Positions 35,252-43,267 of a DNA stretch of 64,000 bases are shown one piece after another. The notes below the pieces were generated by a model that ran no database searches, was not told where the DNA came from, and was given only the letters and a program-made list of their open reading frames with translations. Source of the stretch: Aurantimonas sp. HBX-1 (GTDB taxonomy: Bacteria > Pseudomonadota > Alphaproteobacteria > Rhizobiales > Rhizobiaceae); assembly GCF_021391535.1 (NCBI RefSeq), contig NZ_CP090066.1, positions 3,981,501-4,045,500 of the forward strand, in the 5' to 3' direction. The number at the start of each line of letters is the position of its first letter. Positions within the stretch are counted from its first letter, which is position 1. The position numbers and the translations under genes were made by a program.

Positions 35252-36070
35252 ATGGCCTCGACGATCACCATATCATGCGACAAGCTCTCCCGCCTCGTCG
35301 GGACCTCGAAATCTTCCCTCGTCATCGACGTGCGAACCGTGGAAGACTTCGCCGCCGACCCGCGGCTGGTGCCCGGCGCGGTGCGCAGGGATCATGCGAC
35401 TGTCGCGGCCTGGGCGGCGGACCTTCGCGCCAGGCCGGTCGTCGTCGTCTGCCACACTGGCGCAAAGCTCAGCCACGGCGTTGCCGCCTGGCTGCGCCAT
35501 GAGGGCGTCGCCGCCGAAGTGCTGGAGGGTGGTCACGAGGCCTGGTCCTCAGCGGGCCTGCCGGCCGTGCCGGAAGCCTTGCTCCCCGGACGGGACGCCC
35601 AGGGCCGGACCATCTGGGTCACTAGGGCGCGGCCGAAGGTCGACCGGATCGCCTGTCCCTGGCTGATCCGGCGCTTCGTCGATCCCTTCGCGGTGTTCCT
35701 GTTCGTCCAGCCATCCGAGGTCGAGGCGGTCGGCGAGCGCTTCGGTGCTGCGCCGTTCGACGTCGAGAACGTCTTCTGGAGTCACCGCGGCGAGCGCTGC
35801 ACCTTCGACACGATGGTCGAGGAAATGGGGCTTGCGACGCCGCCGCTGCTTCGGCTGGCAACCCTCGTCCGCGGTGCCGACACCGCCCGGCCGGACCTGG
35901 CGCCGGAAGCGGCCGGATTGCTGGCCGCCTCGCTCGGCCTCTCGCGCATGTATGCGGACGACCTCGAGCAACTGGAAGCGGGGCTGCATCTCTACGACGC
36001 CTTCTACCGCTGGTGCCGCGACGCGACCGACGAGACGCACAACTGGCCCGTCCGGAAGGGAGGGTCGTGA
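35252..36070 (+). CDS. chrB: Rhodanese-ChrB fusion, chromate resistance protein
   Basis: 272 aa. Residues about 1-115 form a rhodanese domain (VIDVRTVEDFAADPRLVPGA, active Cys in VVVVCHTGAKLSHGVA). Residues about 125-270 match the C-terminal ChrB domain (RPKVDRIACPWLIRRFVDP, then ERCTFDTMVEEMGL). Typical ChrB has another N-terminal domain; here it is replaced by rhodanese. ChrB senses chromate and is needed for full resistance. GGAAAGGA precedes the ATG. chrA begins one base after the stop. Confidence 0.87.
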   Translation: MASTITISCDKLSRLVGTSKSSLVIDVRTVEDFAADPRLVPGAVRRDHATVAAWAADLRARPVVVVCHTGAKLSHGVAAWLRHEGVAAEVLEGGHEAWSSAGLPAVPEALLPGRDAQGRTIWVTRARPKVDRIACPWLIRRFVDPFAVFLFVQPSEVEAVGERFGAAPFDVENVFWSHRGERCTFDTMVEEMGLATPPLLRLATLVRGADTARPDLAPEAAGLLAASLGLSRMYADDLEQLEAGLHLYDAFYRWCRDATDETHNWPVRKGGS

Positions 36071-36071
36071 G

Positions 36072-37487
36072 ATGACCGACCTGCCCGCATCGCGCCGTGA
36101 TGAAGCCGGATCCGCCCGCACCCCCGATCATGGCATCCCCTTCGGCGAGGCGATCCGCGTCTGGGCGAAGATCGCCTGCCTGTCCTTCGGCGGCCCGGCG
36201 GGACAGATCGCCGTCATGCACCGCATCCTCGTCGACGAGAAGCGATGGATCGGCGAGGCGCGGTTCCTGCATGCCCTGAACTACTGCATGCTTCTCCCTG
36301 GGCCCGAGGCCCAGCAGCTCGCCACCTATCTCGGCTGGCTCCTGCATCGCACGAAGGGGGGCCTCGTCGCTGGCGCGCTGTTCGTCCTGCCGGGCCTCGT
36401 CGCCATCATGGCGCTGTCGTGGGTCTACGTCGCCTTCGGCAATGTCGGCATCGTCGCCGGCCTGTTCTTCGGACTGAAGGCCGCGGTCCTCGCGATCGTG
36501 CTGGAGGCGGTCAACCGGATCGGCCGGCGGGCGCTGCGCAACCGCACCATGCACGCCATCGCCGCGGCAGCCTTCGTGGCGATCTTTCTCTTCGACGTGC
36601 CGTTCCCGGCGATCATCCTCGCCGCGGGGCTCATCGGCTATGTCGGCGCGCGTGCCGAGCTTGCTGCCTTCTCGGGCGGCGGCGGACACGGACCATCGAA
36701 TGGACCGGCGCTGGCCGATGCCGACTCGGCCCTGGGCGAGGCCGTGCCGGATCACGCCCGCCCGAATGTCGCCTGGGCGTTGCGGATCTCGGCGGTGTTC
36801 CTGGCGCTCTGGCTGGTCCCCGTCGCGCTGCTGGTGCTGGTCTTCGGGACCGGCAACGTCTTCGCCGACATCGCGGTGTTCTTCAGCCAGATGGCCGTCG
36901 TCACCTTCGGCGGTGCCTACGCCGTCCTCGCCTATGTCGCGCAGCAGGCCGTCGAGCACTATGGCTGGCTCGGACCCGGCGAGATGCTAGACGGGTTGGG
37001 CCTCGCCGAAACGACGCCCGGGCCGCTGATCATGGTCACTCAGTTCGTCGGGTTCCTTGCCGCTTTCCGGGATCCGGGAAGCATGAACCCCTATCTCGCC
37101 GGCACGCTCGGTGGACTGCTCACCACCTGGGTGACGTTCACGCCGTGCTTCCTGTGGATCTTCCTCGGCGCCCCCTACATCGAGCGCCTGCGCGGCAACC
37201 AGGCGGTCTCCGGCGCCCTCGCCGCGATCACGGCGGCGGTGGTCGGGGTGATCCTGAACCTAGGCGTCTGGTTCGGGATGCACGTCCTCTTCCGAAAGGT
37301 TGATGAAGTTCAAGCGGGTCTGCTTTCGCTTGATGTTCCAATCCTTTCGAGCGTCGACCCCGTCGCCCTCCTGCTGTTTGCCGCAGCCACTCTCGCCCTA
37401 TTCCGACTCCACATCGGTATCCTGCCGACTCTCCTGGGAGCCGCGGGTGCGGGAGCGCTCTGGCATCTCGCAGGGGATTTGATCTGA
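36072..37487 (+). CDS. chrA: Chromate efflux transporter ChrA
   Basis: 471 aa with ten or more membrane segments and the two homologous CHR domains of long ChrA proteins. Signatures are CLSFGGPAGQIAVMHR with LPGPEAQQLATYLGW in the first half and VVTFGGAYAVLAYV with LGLAETTPGPLIMVTQFVGF in the second. It exports chromate from the cytoplasm. It is translated with chrB. The last about 65 codons are visibly less GC-rich than the rest, which suggests an acquired or recombined end. Confidence 0.93.
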   Translation: MTDLPASRRDEAGSARTPDHGIPFGEAIRVWAKIACLSFGGPAGQIAVMHRILVDEKRWIGEARFLHALNYCMLLPGPEAQQLATYLGWLLHRTKGGLVAGALFVLPGLVAIMALSWVYVAFGNVGIVAGLFFGLKAAVLAIVLEAVNRIGRRALRNRTMHAIAAAAFVAIFLFDVPFPAIILAAGLIGYVGARAELAAFSGGGGHGPSNGPALADADSALGEAVPDHARPNVAWALRISAVFLALWLVPVALLVLVFGTGNVFADIAVFFSQMAVVTFGGAYAVLAYVAQQAVEHYGWLGPGEMLDGLGLAETTPGPLIMVTQFVGFLAAFRDPGSMNPYLAGTLGGLLTTWVTFTPCFLWIFLGAPYIERLRGNQAVSGALAAITAAVVGVILNLGVWFGMHVLFRKVDEVQAGLLSLDVPILSSVDPVALLLFAAATLALFRLHIGILPTLLGAAGAGALWHLAGDLI

Positions 37488-37643
37488 GACGGCTCAAAAG
37501 CTCAACATGCGGCCGCTTGCCGGCCGTCGACGCCAAAAAGCTGCCTGCCCGCTTTCCGCCCAACTCAGCCATTTCCTAGCGCTCGTCGCCGAGCCCGTTT
37601 GGTGGCTTCGCAACTTAATATCGCGCCGACGGCTCCCGCCCCG

Positions 37644-39098
37644 CTACCGCTCTATTCTGTCGATGAACCAGCGGGTGAGCCGGGTCCAGACCTCGTCCTT
37701 CTCGGCGGCGTCCTCGACGCCGTGCTCGAGATTGGGGTTGTCGTTGATCTCGATGAGGAAGACGCCGTCGTCGGTTTCCTTGAGGTCGACGCCGTAGAGA
37801 CCGTCGCCGATGCAGCGGGCGCCCTTCAGCCCGGCGTCCAGCACGTGCGGCGGCGCGTCGGCCAGCGAGAAGGCCCGGAAGCCGCCCTCCAGCGGCCGCC
37901 CACCCGCCTCGTGATTGATGATCTGCCAGTGCTCGCCGGCCATCAGATACTGCACGGCGAAGAGCGGCTCGCCGCCGAGCACGCCGATGCGCCAGTCGAA
38001 GCGCGTCGGCATGAATTTCTGCGCGATCAGGAGGTCGCTGTCCTCGAGCCAGGCGGTCGCCAGCGCTTCCAGCCCGGCCTTGTCGTCGACCTTCTTGACG
38101 CCGCGCGAGAACGAGCCGTCGGGGATCTTCAGCACCATCGGGAAACCGAGCAGGTCGGCCGCCCGCACCAGGTCCTCCTTGCCGCCGATCATCACCGAGG
38201 GGGGCGTCGCGACGCCGTTCTGCGCCATCAGCTCGTTGCAATAGACCTTGTTGGTGCAGCGGATCATCGAGATCGGGTCGTCGATGACCGGCATCCCCTC
38301 CTGCATGGCGCGCCGGGCGAAGCGGTAGGTGTGGTTGGAGATCGAGGTCGTCTCGCGGATGAACAGCGCGTCGAAATTGGCGAGCCGCGGCAGGTCCCTG
38401 CGGGTGATCGGCTCGACGTCGACGCCGAGCCGGCCGGCGATGCGCGCCCAGTGCTTGAGGCTGGCGACCGAGGAAGGCGGCAGCGTCTCCTTGGGATCGT
38501 AGAGCGTCGCAAAGGCGTATTTCGCTGGCGTCTTGGCCTTCGCTTCGCGCCATTCGCGCGCCGTGTGCCGCGCCATCGCCGCCAGCAGCCGCTCCATCTG
38601 CGGCTCGTCCAGCTTGCCGATGGAGGCGAAGCCGATCCGCCGGATCGCCGGGCGCCCCGACTTCGCCTCCAGGTGGATCTCCAGCGCCGGCGCCCGGAAC
38701 CAGTCAAACACCAGCTTGGCGAAGCGGTCGAGGCGCGGGTCCTCGCCGTAGCCGAAATACACCCTGATCGGCGATTCCGGCATCGGCGCGTCGCCCAGCG
38801 CCTTGCCGAGCACCGCGTCGAGTTCGGGCAGGGCGTTCTCGTAGAGTTTCTTCTCCGACAGGTCGATCATCGTCTCGACCGAGGGAATGATGCGGTGGCC
38901 GCGCGCCTCGGCGAGCAGCGAAGCATAGTAGCCGCGGCTCTGGTAGGCGTAGGAGCGCGACAGGTTGATGATCTTCGGCCGCTGGCCCTGGAACAGGCCC
39001 GGCCGCGCCAGATACTCCCGGCTGGTCATGATCTTGTGCGGCGTCAGGCCGTTGTCGAGGTCGGCGCCGCGGCCGACCAGAACCACCCATTGCGACAT
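37644..39098 (-). CDS. RimK-like ATP-grasp ligase with RLAN N-terminal domain
   Basis: 484 aa. The N-terminal RLAN domain (about 1-150) has INLSRSYAYQSRGYYASLLAEARGH. The C-terminal ATP-grasp module (about 280-480) has CTNKVYCNELMAQNGVATPPS, MVLKIPDGSFSRGVKK and the metal-binding FLIEINDNPNLEHG (Glu450, Asn452, Asn454). RimK relatives add amino acids, often glutamate, to peptides or small molecules. The acceptor for this subfamily is unknown. It starts 9 bp after the GNAT-C39 gene stop, so the two work together. The long open frame upstream of this ATG overlaps that gene and is not used. Confidence 0.88.
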   Translation of the reverse strand: MSQWVVLVGRGADLDNGLTPHKIMTSREYLARPGLFQGQRPKIINLSRSYAYQSRGYYASLLAEARGHRIIPSVETMIDLSEKKLYENALPELDAVLGKALGDAPMPESPIRVYFGYGEDPRLDRFAKLVFDWFRAPALEIHLEAKSGRPAIRRIGFASIGKLDEPQMERLLAAMARHTAREWREAKAKTPAKYAFATLYDPKETLPPSSVASLKHWARIAGRLGVDVEPITRRDLPRLANFDALFIRETTSISNHTYRFARRAMQEGMPVIDDPISMIRCTNKVYCNELMAQNGVATPPSVMIGGKEDLVRAADLLGFPMVLKIPDGSFSRGVKKVDDKAGLEALATAWLEDSDLLIAQKFMPTRFDWRIGVLGGEPLFAVQYLMAGEHWQIINHEAGGRPLEGGFRAFSLADAPPHVLDAGLKGARCIGDGLYGVDLKETDDGVFLIEINDNPNLEHGVEDAAEKDEVWTRLTRWFIDRIER

Positions 39099-39106
39099 GA
39101 CGGAAC

Positions 39107-40258
39107 TCAGGCCTCGCGTCTGGAGAGGAAGACGGCCGCCCTGAGCCCGACCTTGCCGAACCGGGCGATCCGGTCGAAGGTCTCGTAGGGGATCGGCAGG
39201 CTGGCCGCGTCGGCGGCCGTCTCGCCGCGTTCGTCGGCCACCCAGGGATCGTGGATGACGATGTGCCGTCCGTCGTCCCCGTGGGCGAGAACCCAGTGCG
39301 GCACCTTCTTGTCGAACATGTGGTAGCCGGAGATCAGCACCACCGCGGTCTTGCCCGCCGCGATCGCGGCGCGCAGGTCCACCAGCGTGAACGGCCGGAT
39401 CAGCACCGGGATGCCGTAGGAGACCGCGCGGCGGCGGAAATCCTCCTGGGCGAGCGCCATCACCACCTGCTTTTCGGCGCTGCGGACGCTCTCGAGAAAC
39501 AGATCGCCCGGCTCGGAGACCTGGATCTGCGCGTCGAGGCCGAATTCGTGCGCCGCCACCGCCAGGCCGTAGGGGTCGCAGCCGCCCGGCCCCGACATCA
39601 TGAAGACCGTCGTCGCCTCCCGCCACAGACGGATTTCGGTCACCGGCTCGAGAGGGAAATCCGGCACGTCGCGCGCCATCGCCATCATCAGGCAGCAGGC
39701 CCCGCAGGTGAAATCGGTGGTCTGGGCGTAATAGGGAACCCCGGTATCGATCGCCGTGTCGCCGCGCAGCGTCTTCTCGAAGCGCAGCGCCGGGCTGTGG
39801 TCGGCATAGTAGTCGAGGCTCCTGCCGATCCGGCGGTAGGCGGCCGACCGGTAGAGCTTCAGCGCGCGGACATTGTCCTCGCGCACCTCCAGCCGGAGCG
39901 CGATGCGGTCGCTCTCGTAGGCGATCTTCTCGGCGGCCTCGAGCAGCGCCCGGCCGACGCCGCGTCCCGCCGCCCCCGGCGCCACCGCCAGTGAATAGAG
40001 CCGCGCGAGCCCGGTGCCGCGCCGCAGCAGCAGCGCCGCATAGCCGGCGAACGGCGCGTCGGGACCCGCCCCGGCGGTCTCGGCAACGAGCAGGATGGCG
40101 CTGGACGCGGCGACCAGGCGGCGGAAGGAGCGGCGGGAAATGCGGTCTGCGTCGAAGGCCTCGATCTCGAGGCGTTCGAGCCGCTCGACGTCGTCGGGGC
40201 CGGCACGCCGCAGGACGAGGTCGGCGACGGGCGAGGCGGAACGGAACGCTTGCGACAT
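39107..40258 (-). CDS. GNAT acetyltransferase fused to C39-like cysteine peptidase
   Basis: 383 aa. Residues about 12-160 are a RimI-like GNAT domain with the acetyl-CoA loop GAAGRGVGRALL and VREDNVRALKLYRS. Residues about 168-380 form a C39-like papain-fold peptidase: Gln179, Cys185 (TTDFTCGACCL), His321 (VPHWVLAHGDD) and Asp337 (IHDPW) give a complete catalytic set. There is no signal peptide, so it acts in the cytoplasm. First gene of a two-gene operon with the RimK-like ligase. A role in cleaving, acetylating and ligating a peptide is inference. Confidence 0.87.
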   Translation of the reverse strand: MSQAFRSASPVADLVLRRAGPDDVERLERLEIEAFDADRISRRSFRRLVAASSAILLVAETAGAGPDAPFAGYAALLLRRGTGLARLYSLAVAPGAAGRGVGRALLEAAEKIAYESDRIALRLEVREDNVRALKLYRSAAYRRIGRSLDYYADHSPALRFEKTLRGDTAIDTGVPYYAQTTDFTCGACCLMMAMARDVPDFPLEPVTEIRLWREATTVFMMSGPGGCDPYGLAVAAHEFGLDAQIQVSEPGDLFLESVRSAEKQVVMALAQEDFRRRAVSYGIPVLIRPFTLVDLRAAIAAGKTAVVLISGYHMFDKKVPHWVLAHGDDGRHIVIHDPWVADERGETAADAASLPIPYETFDRIARFGKVGLRAAVFLSRREA

Positions 40259-40686
40259 GAAGCACAGCCAGGGGCGCCCCACCGGCGCCGGTGCGAATCT
40301 ATAGATCGGGTGCGCCGCGATGGCGACGGGAATTTCCGCGCCCGGCTGCGACGCCGCCGAGGGCGCCCGCGCGGCCGCCCCGCAGAGCCGGTCCGGCGCC
40401 CGCGAACGGCATCGCCGCCGTCGCAAGGCTCACACCTGTCGCCGGGCCCCCTTCGCGGGACTCAAGCGTCTCGCCGCGGCGCTCCGGCGACGGAACATCC
40501 GAGAGCGTCCCTTCGACATGGCCGAAAGCGGAAAGATGCGGTACGGGGATTGCGGCGTCGAATTCTCGTGCTGCGGTCACTGTTCCAGCAACGCAGCGAC
40601 CGGCATGGGGCAAGATCGGTGGCAACGGGCAGAAACAGACGGGACGGTAGCATGTTCGAATTGTCGGGTAGAACGGGATCGGCGTC
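40259..40686. other. Divergent intergenic region, no gene seen
   Basis: 428 bp between the GNAT-C39 gene (left) and the BCCT transporter gene (right). Open frames here have no family match or ribosome site. An AT-richer segment near 40510-40680 should carry the BCCT promoter. No clear operator was identified. Confidence 0.4.
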
Positions 40687-42393
40687 GTGAAATCCCTGGC
40701 GGACAGGCTGGGGCTGCGGGTCGATCCGACGATCTTCTTCTGGTCTGCCGCTCTCAGCCTGGTCTTCGTCGTCCTGCTGGTGATCGCCCCGGGACCGATC
40801 GGCGACGCCTTTGCCGACGGCCGCGCCTGGATCGTGACGAATCTCGGCTGGTTCTTCATTCTCGGCGTGAATGTCTGGCTGGGATTCCTGATCTACGCCG
40901 CGATGTCGCGCCATGGGCACATCCGTCTCGGCCCCAGGGACTCGCGCCCGGAATATACCAACCTGTCCTGGTTCACGATGCTGTTCGCCGGCGGCATCGG
41001 CACGGTGCTGATGTTCTGGGGCGTGGCCGAACCGATCAGCCACTACCAGTCGCCGCCGCTGCCCGGCGTCGAGCCGTTCACCTTCGAGGCCGCGCAGGAT
41101 GCGATCTCGATCTCGCTCTACCACCTGGCGCTCCACACCTGGACGATCTTCGCGCTGCCGGGCCTGGCGCTGGGCTATTTCATCAATCGCTACGACCTGC
41201 CGGTACGGGTCAGCTCGGTGTTCTACCCGCTGCTGCGCGAAGGCATCCACGGCCCCGTCGGCAAGGCGATCGACATCGTCGCCATCCTCGGCACCCTGTT
41301 CGGCGTCGCGGTGTCGCTCGGGCTCGGCTCGTCGCAGGTGGCGGCCGGCCTGTCGGCGCTCTTCGGCTGGACCGACGACACGCTCCTGCGGCTCGCCATC
41401 CTCGGCGGCCTGACCGTGATCGCGACGGTGTCGATCGTCGCCGGCCTCGACAAGGGCGTGAAGGTCCTGTCGAACATCAATATCGGCATGGCGGTCGGCC
41501 TGCTGCTGTTCGTACTGTTCACCGGCTCGACGCTCTTCCTGCTGCGCGGCATCGTCGAGACGTTCGGCCTCTACCTGTCCAACCTGCCGCGGCTGGCGTT
41601 CTGGAACGACATGCTGCATGGCGGCGGCATGGGCACCGGGCCCTGGGGCTGGCAGGGCGACTGGACCGTCTTCTACTGGGCCTGGACCGTCACCTGGTCG
41701 CCCTTCATCGGCCTGTTCGTCGCCCGCATCTCGCGCGGGCGGACGATCCGCGAATTCGTCTTCGGCGTGCTTCTGGCGCCGTCGCTGTTCACGGTGATCT
41801 GGTTCGCCGTCTTCGGCTGGCAGGCGCTGGCTCTCGACGGGCTGGGCGTCGACGCGCGCGCCGCCATGGGCCCGGCCGCCGGGGCGATCAGCGACGCCGT
41901 CACCGAATCCGTCCCGCTGGCGATGTTCGCCTTCTTCGCCGAGCTTCCCTGGGCGCCGCTGATGCAGGGGATCGCCGTACTGGTCGTGGCGATCTTCTTC
42001 GCCACTTCGTCGGATTCGGCATCCCTCGTCGTGGACATGCTCTGCACCGGCACGGCGGAACCGGGTCCGGTCCGCCAGCGGGTGTTCTGGGGCCTGGCCG
42101 AGGGAATGATCGCGGCGACGCTGATCCTGCTCGCCGGGGAAGCCGGCCTGACCGCCCTGCAGCAGGTGATCACGGTCGTCGGCCTGCCGATCTTCCTGCT
42201 GGTCTGCCTGATGATCCCCGCGCTGATCCGCGGATTCGCCAACGAGGACATCGACCATGTCACGATCGGCAAGCGCCCGTCGCTGAGCGAGTTCGACAAG
42301 GTGTCGGACGAGCCGGACGCGACCGGCCCCCTCCCATCAACCAGCGGCGCAAAAATCGCGCCGCAGGGATCCCGGTCGGCACCGATCGGCTAA
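40687..42393 (+). CDS. BCCT-family betaine/carnitine/choline-type transporter
   Basis: 568 aa from a GTG. Twelve helices with the BCCT landmarks AGGIGTVLMFWGVAEPISHY (residues about 101-120) and DWTVFYWAWTVTWSPFIGLFVARISRGRTIREF (about 325-357). In the signature tryptophan segment the residue usually written as the second Trp of WW is Thr334. It imports a quaternary ammonium or related solute with Na+ or H+, fitting the betaine theme of betI-betA elsewhere in the window. There is no long C-terminal regulatory tail. Confidence 0.92.
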   Translation: MKSLADRLGLRVDPTIFFWSAALSLVFVVLLVIAPGPIGDAFADGRAWIVTNLGWFFILGVNVWLGFLIYAAMSRHGHIRLGPRDSRPEYTNLSWFTMLFAGGIGTVLMFWGVAEPISHYQSPPLPGVEPFTFEAAQDAISISLYHLALHTWTIFALPGLALGYFINRYDLPVRVSSVFYPLLREGIHGPVGKAIDIVAILGTLFGVAVSLGLGSSQVAAGLSALFGWTDDTLLRLAILGGLTVIATVSIVAGLDKGVKVLSNINIGMAVGLLLFVLFTGSTLFLLRGIVETFGLYLSNLPRLAFWNDMLHGGGMGTGPWGWQGDWTVFYWAWTVTWSPFIGLFVARISRGRTIREFVFGVLLAPSLFTVIWFAVFGWQALALDGLGVDARAAMGPAAGAISDAVTESVPLAMFAFFAELPWAPLMQGIAVLVVAIFFATSSDSASLVVDMLCTGTAEPGPVRQRVFWGLAEGMIAATLILLAGEAGLTALQQVITVVGLPIFLLVCLMIPALIRGFANEDIDHVTIGKRPSLSEFDKVSDEPDATGPLPSTSGAKIAPQGSRSAPIG

Positions 42394-42458
42394 AATCGCC
42401 CTCGGCCGGCGGCACTGCCGCCGGGCCACCTCGGAGGCGCTCACGTTGGATCAGCGAA

Positions 42459-42866
42459 TTGGCTAGGCGAAATTCCTCCCTCGGCCTGTTCGGCCGCTTC
42501 GGACGGTCGGGGGATCTGCGGCAACTGGATCGCGCGCTCCGCTCCGTCGACCTGCATCCGAGCATGGTCCCCGAGGCGGTGAAGCTGACGGTGGTCAACC
42601 TGCTCAAGGACGACGCCATCGGCGCCGAGCCGGCGCCGCAATCCTACCGGTCGGCGGCCGAGCTCCTCGCCTACTGCATGATCGGCGCCGAAGGTTTCGC
42701 GGGGGCCAACGACACGGCCCTCGCCCTTCAGGTGGAGGAACGGATCGAACGGGCCATGGCGCAAGGCGACAATATGGACGCGCAGTTGGTCATGGTGGTC
42801 ATGGTCGCCAAGGTGATCCAGCCGAGCGTGGTCGAGCATTTCGCGCTCACCCGCGAAACGGATTAG
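42459..42866 (+). CDS. Small hypothetical protein (about 135 aa, start uncertain)
   Basis: The frame is clearly coding at its end (RSVDLHPSMVPEAVKLTVVNLLKDD, then ERIERAMAQGDNMDAQLVMVVMVAKVIQPSVVEHF), with alternating hydrophobic helices and no membrane segment. No ATG or GTG fits; TTG at 42459 is the first plausible start, with GGAGG 22 bp upstream being too far, so the true start is unsure. The product is helical and not recognised. It lies 65 bp after the BCCT gene in the same direction. Confidence 0.6.
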   Translation: MARRNSSLGLFGRFGRSGDLRQLDRALRSVDLHPSMVPEAVKLTVVNLLKDDAIGAEPAPQSYRSAAELLAYCMIGAEGFAGANDTALALQVEERIERAMAQGDNMDAQLVMVVMVAKVIQPSVVEHFALTRETD

Positions 42867-43156
42867 GCGCCTCGCCCGGCTCATGCCGATGACGGCGTGA
42901 CGCTCTGCCTCGTCGTGCCTCGCAAGAAGCTCGCCGCCGGCGAGCGGACGGCTCGAAGGGGCAGACGGACCGACGGGAATTTCCCCCGGCCGGCGGCTGC
43001 GGTGGCGCCGACGAGGACCGCCCGCGGCCCACCATCCGGCCCACGCCCGGCGCCCCGCATCGCCCTCCCGCGCGGTGACGCGCGAAGCTTCCTTGCGGGC
43101 GCCGGCCGGATCGGTTATCGAGTGACGATATCCGGCCCGCCCCCGCGGCGGCCCTG

Positions 43157-43233
<77 letters not shown>

Positions 43234-43267
43234 TCAAATCACACGCAAGGCGGCCATCTTGGCCAGA

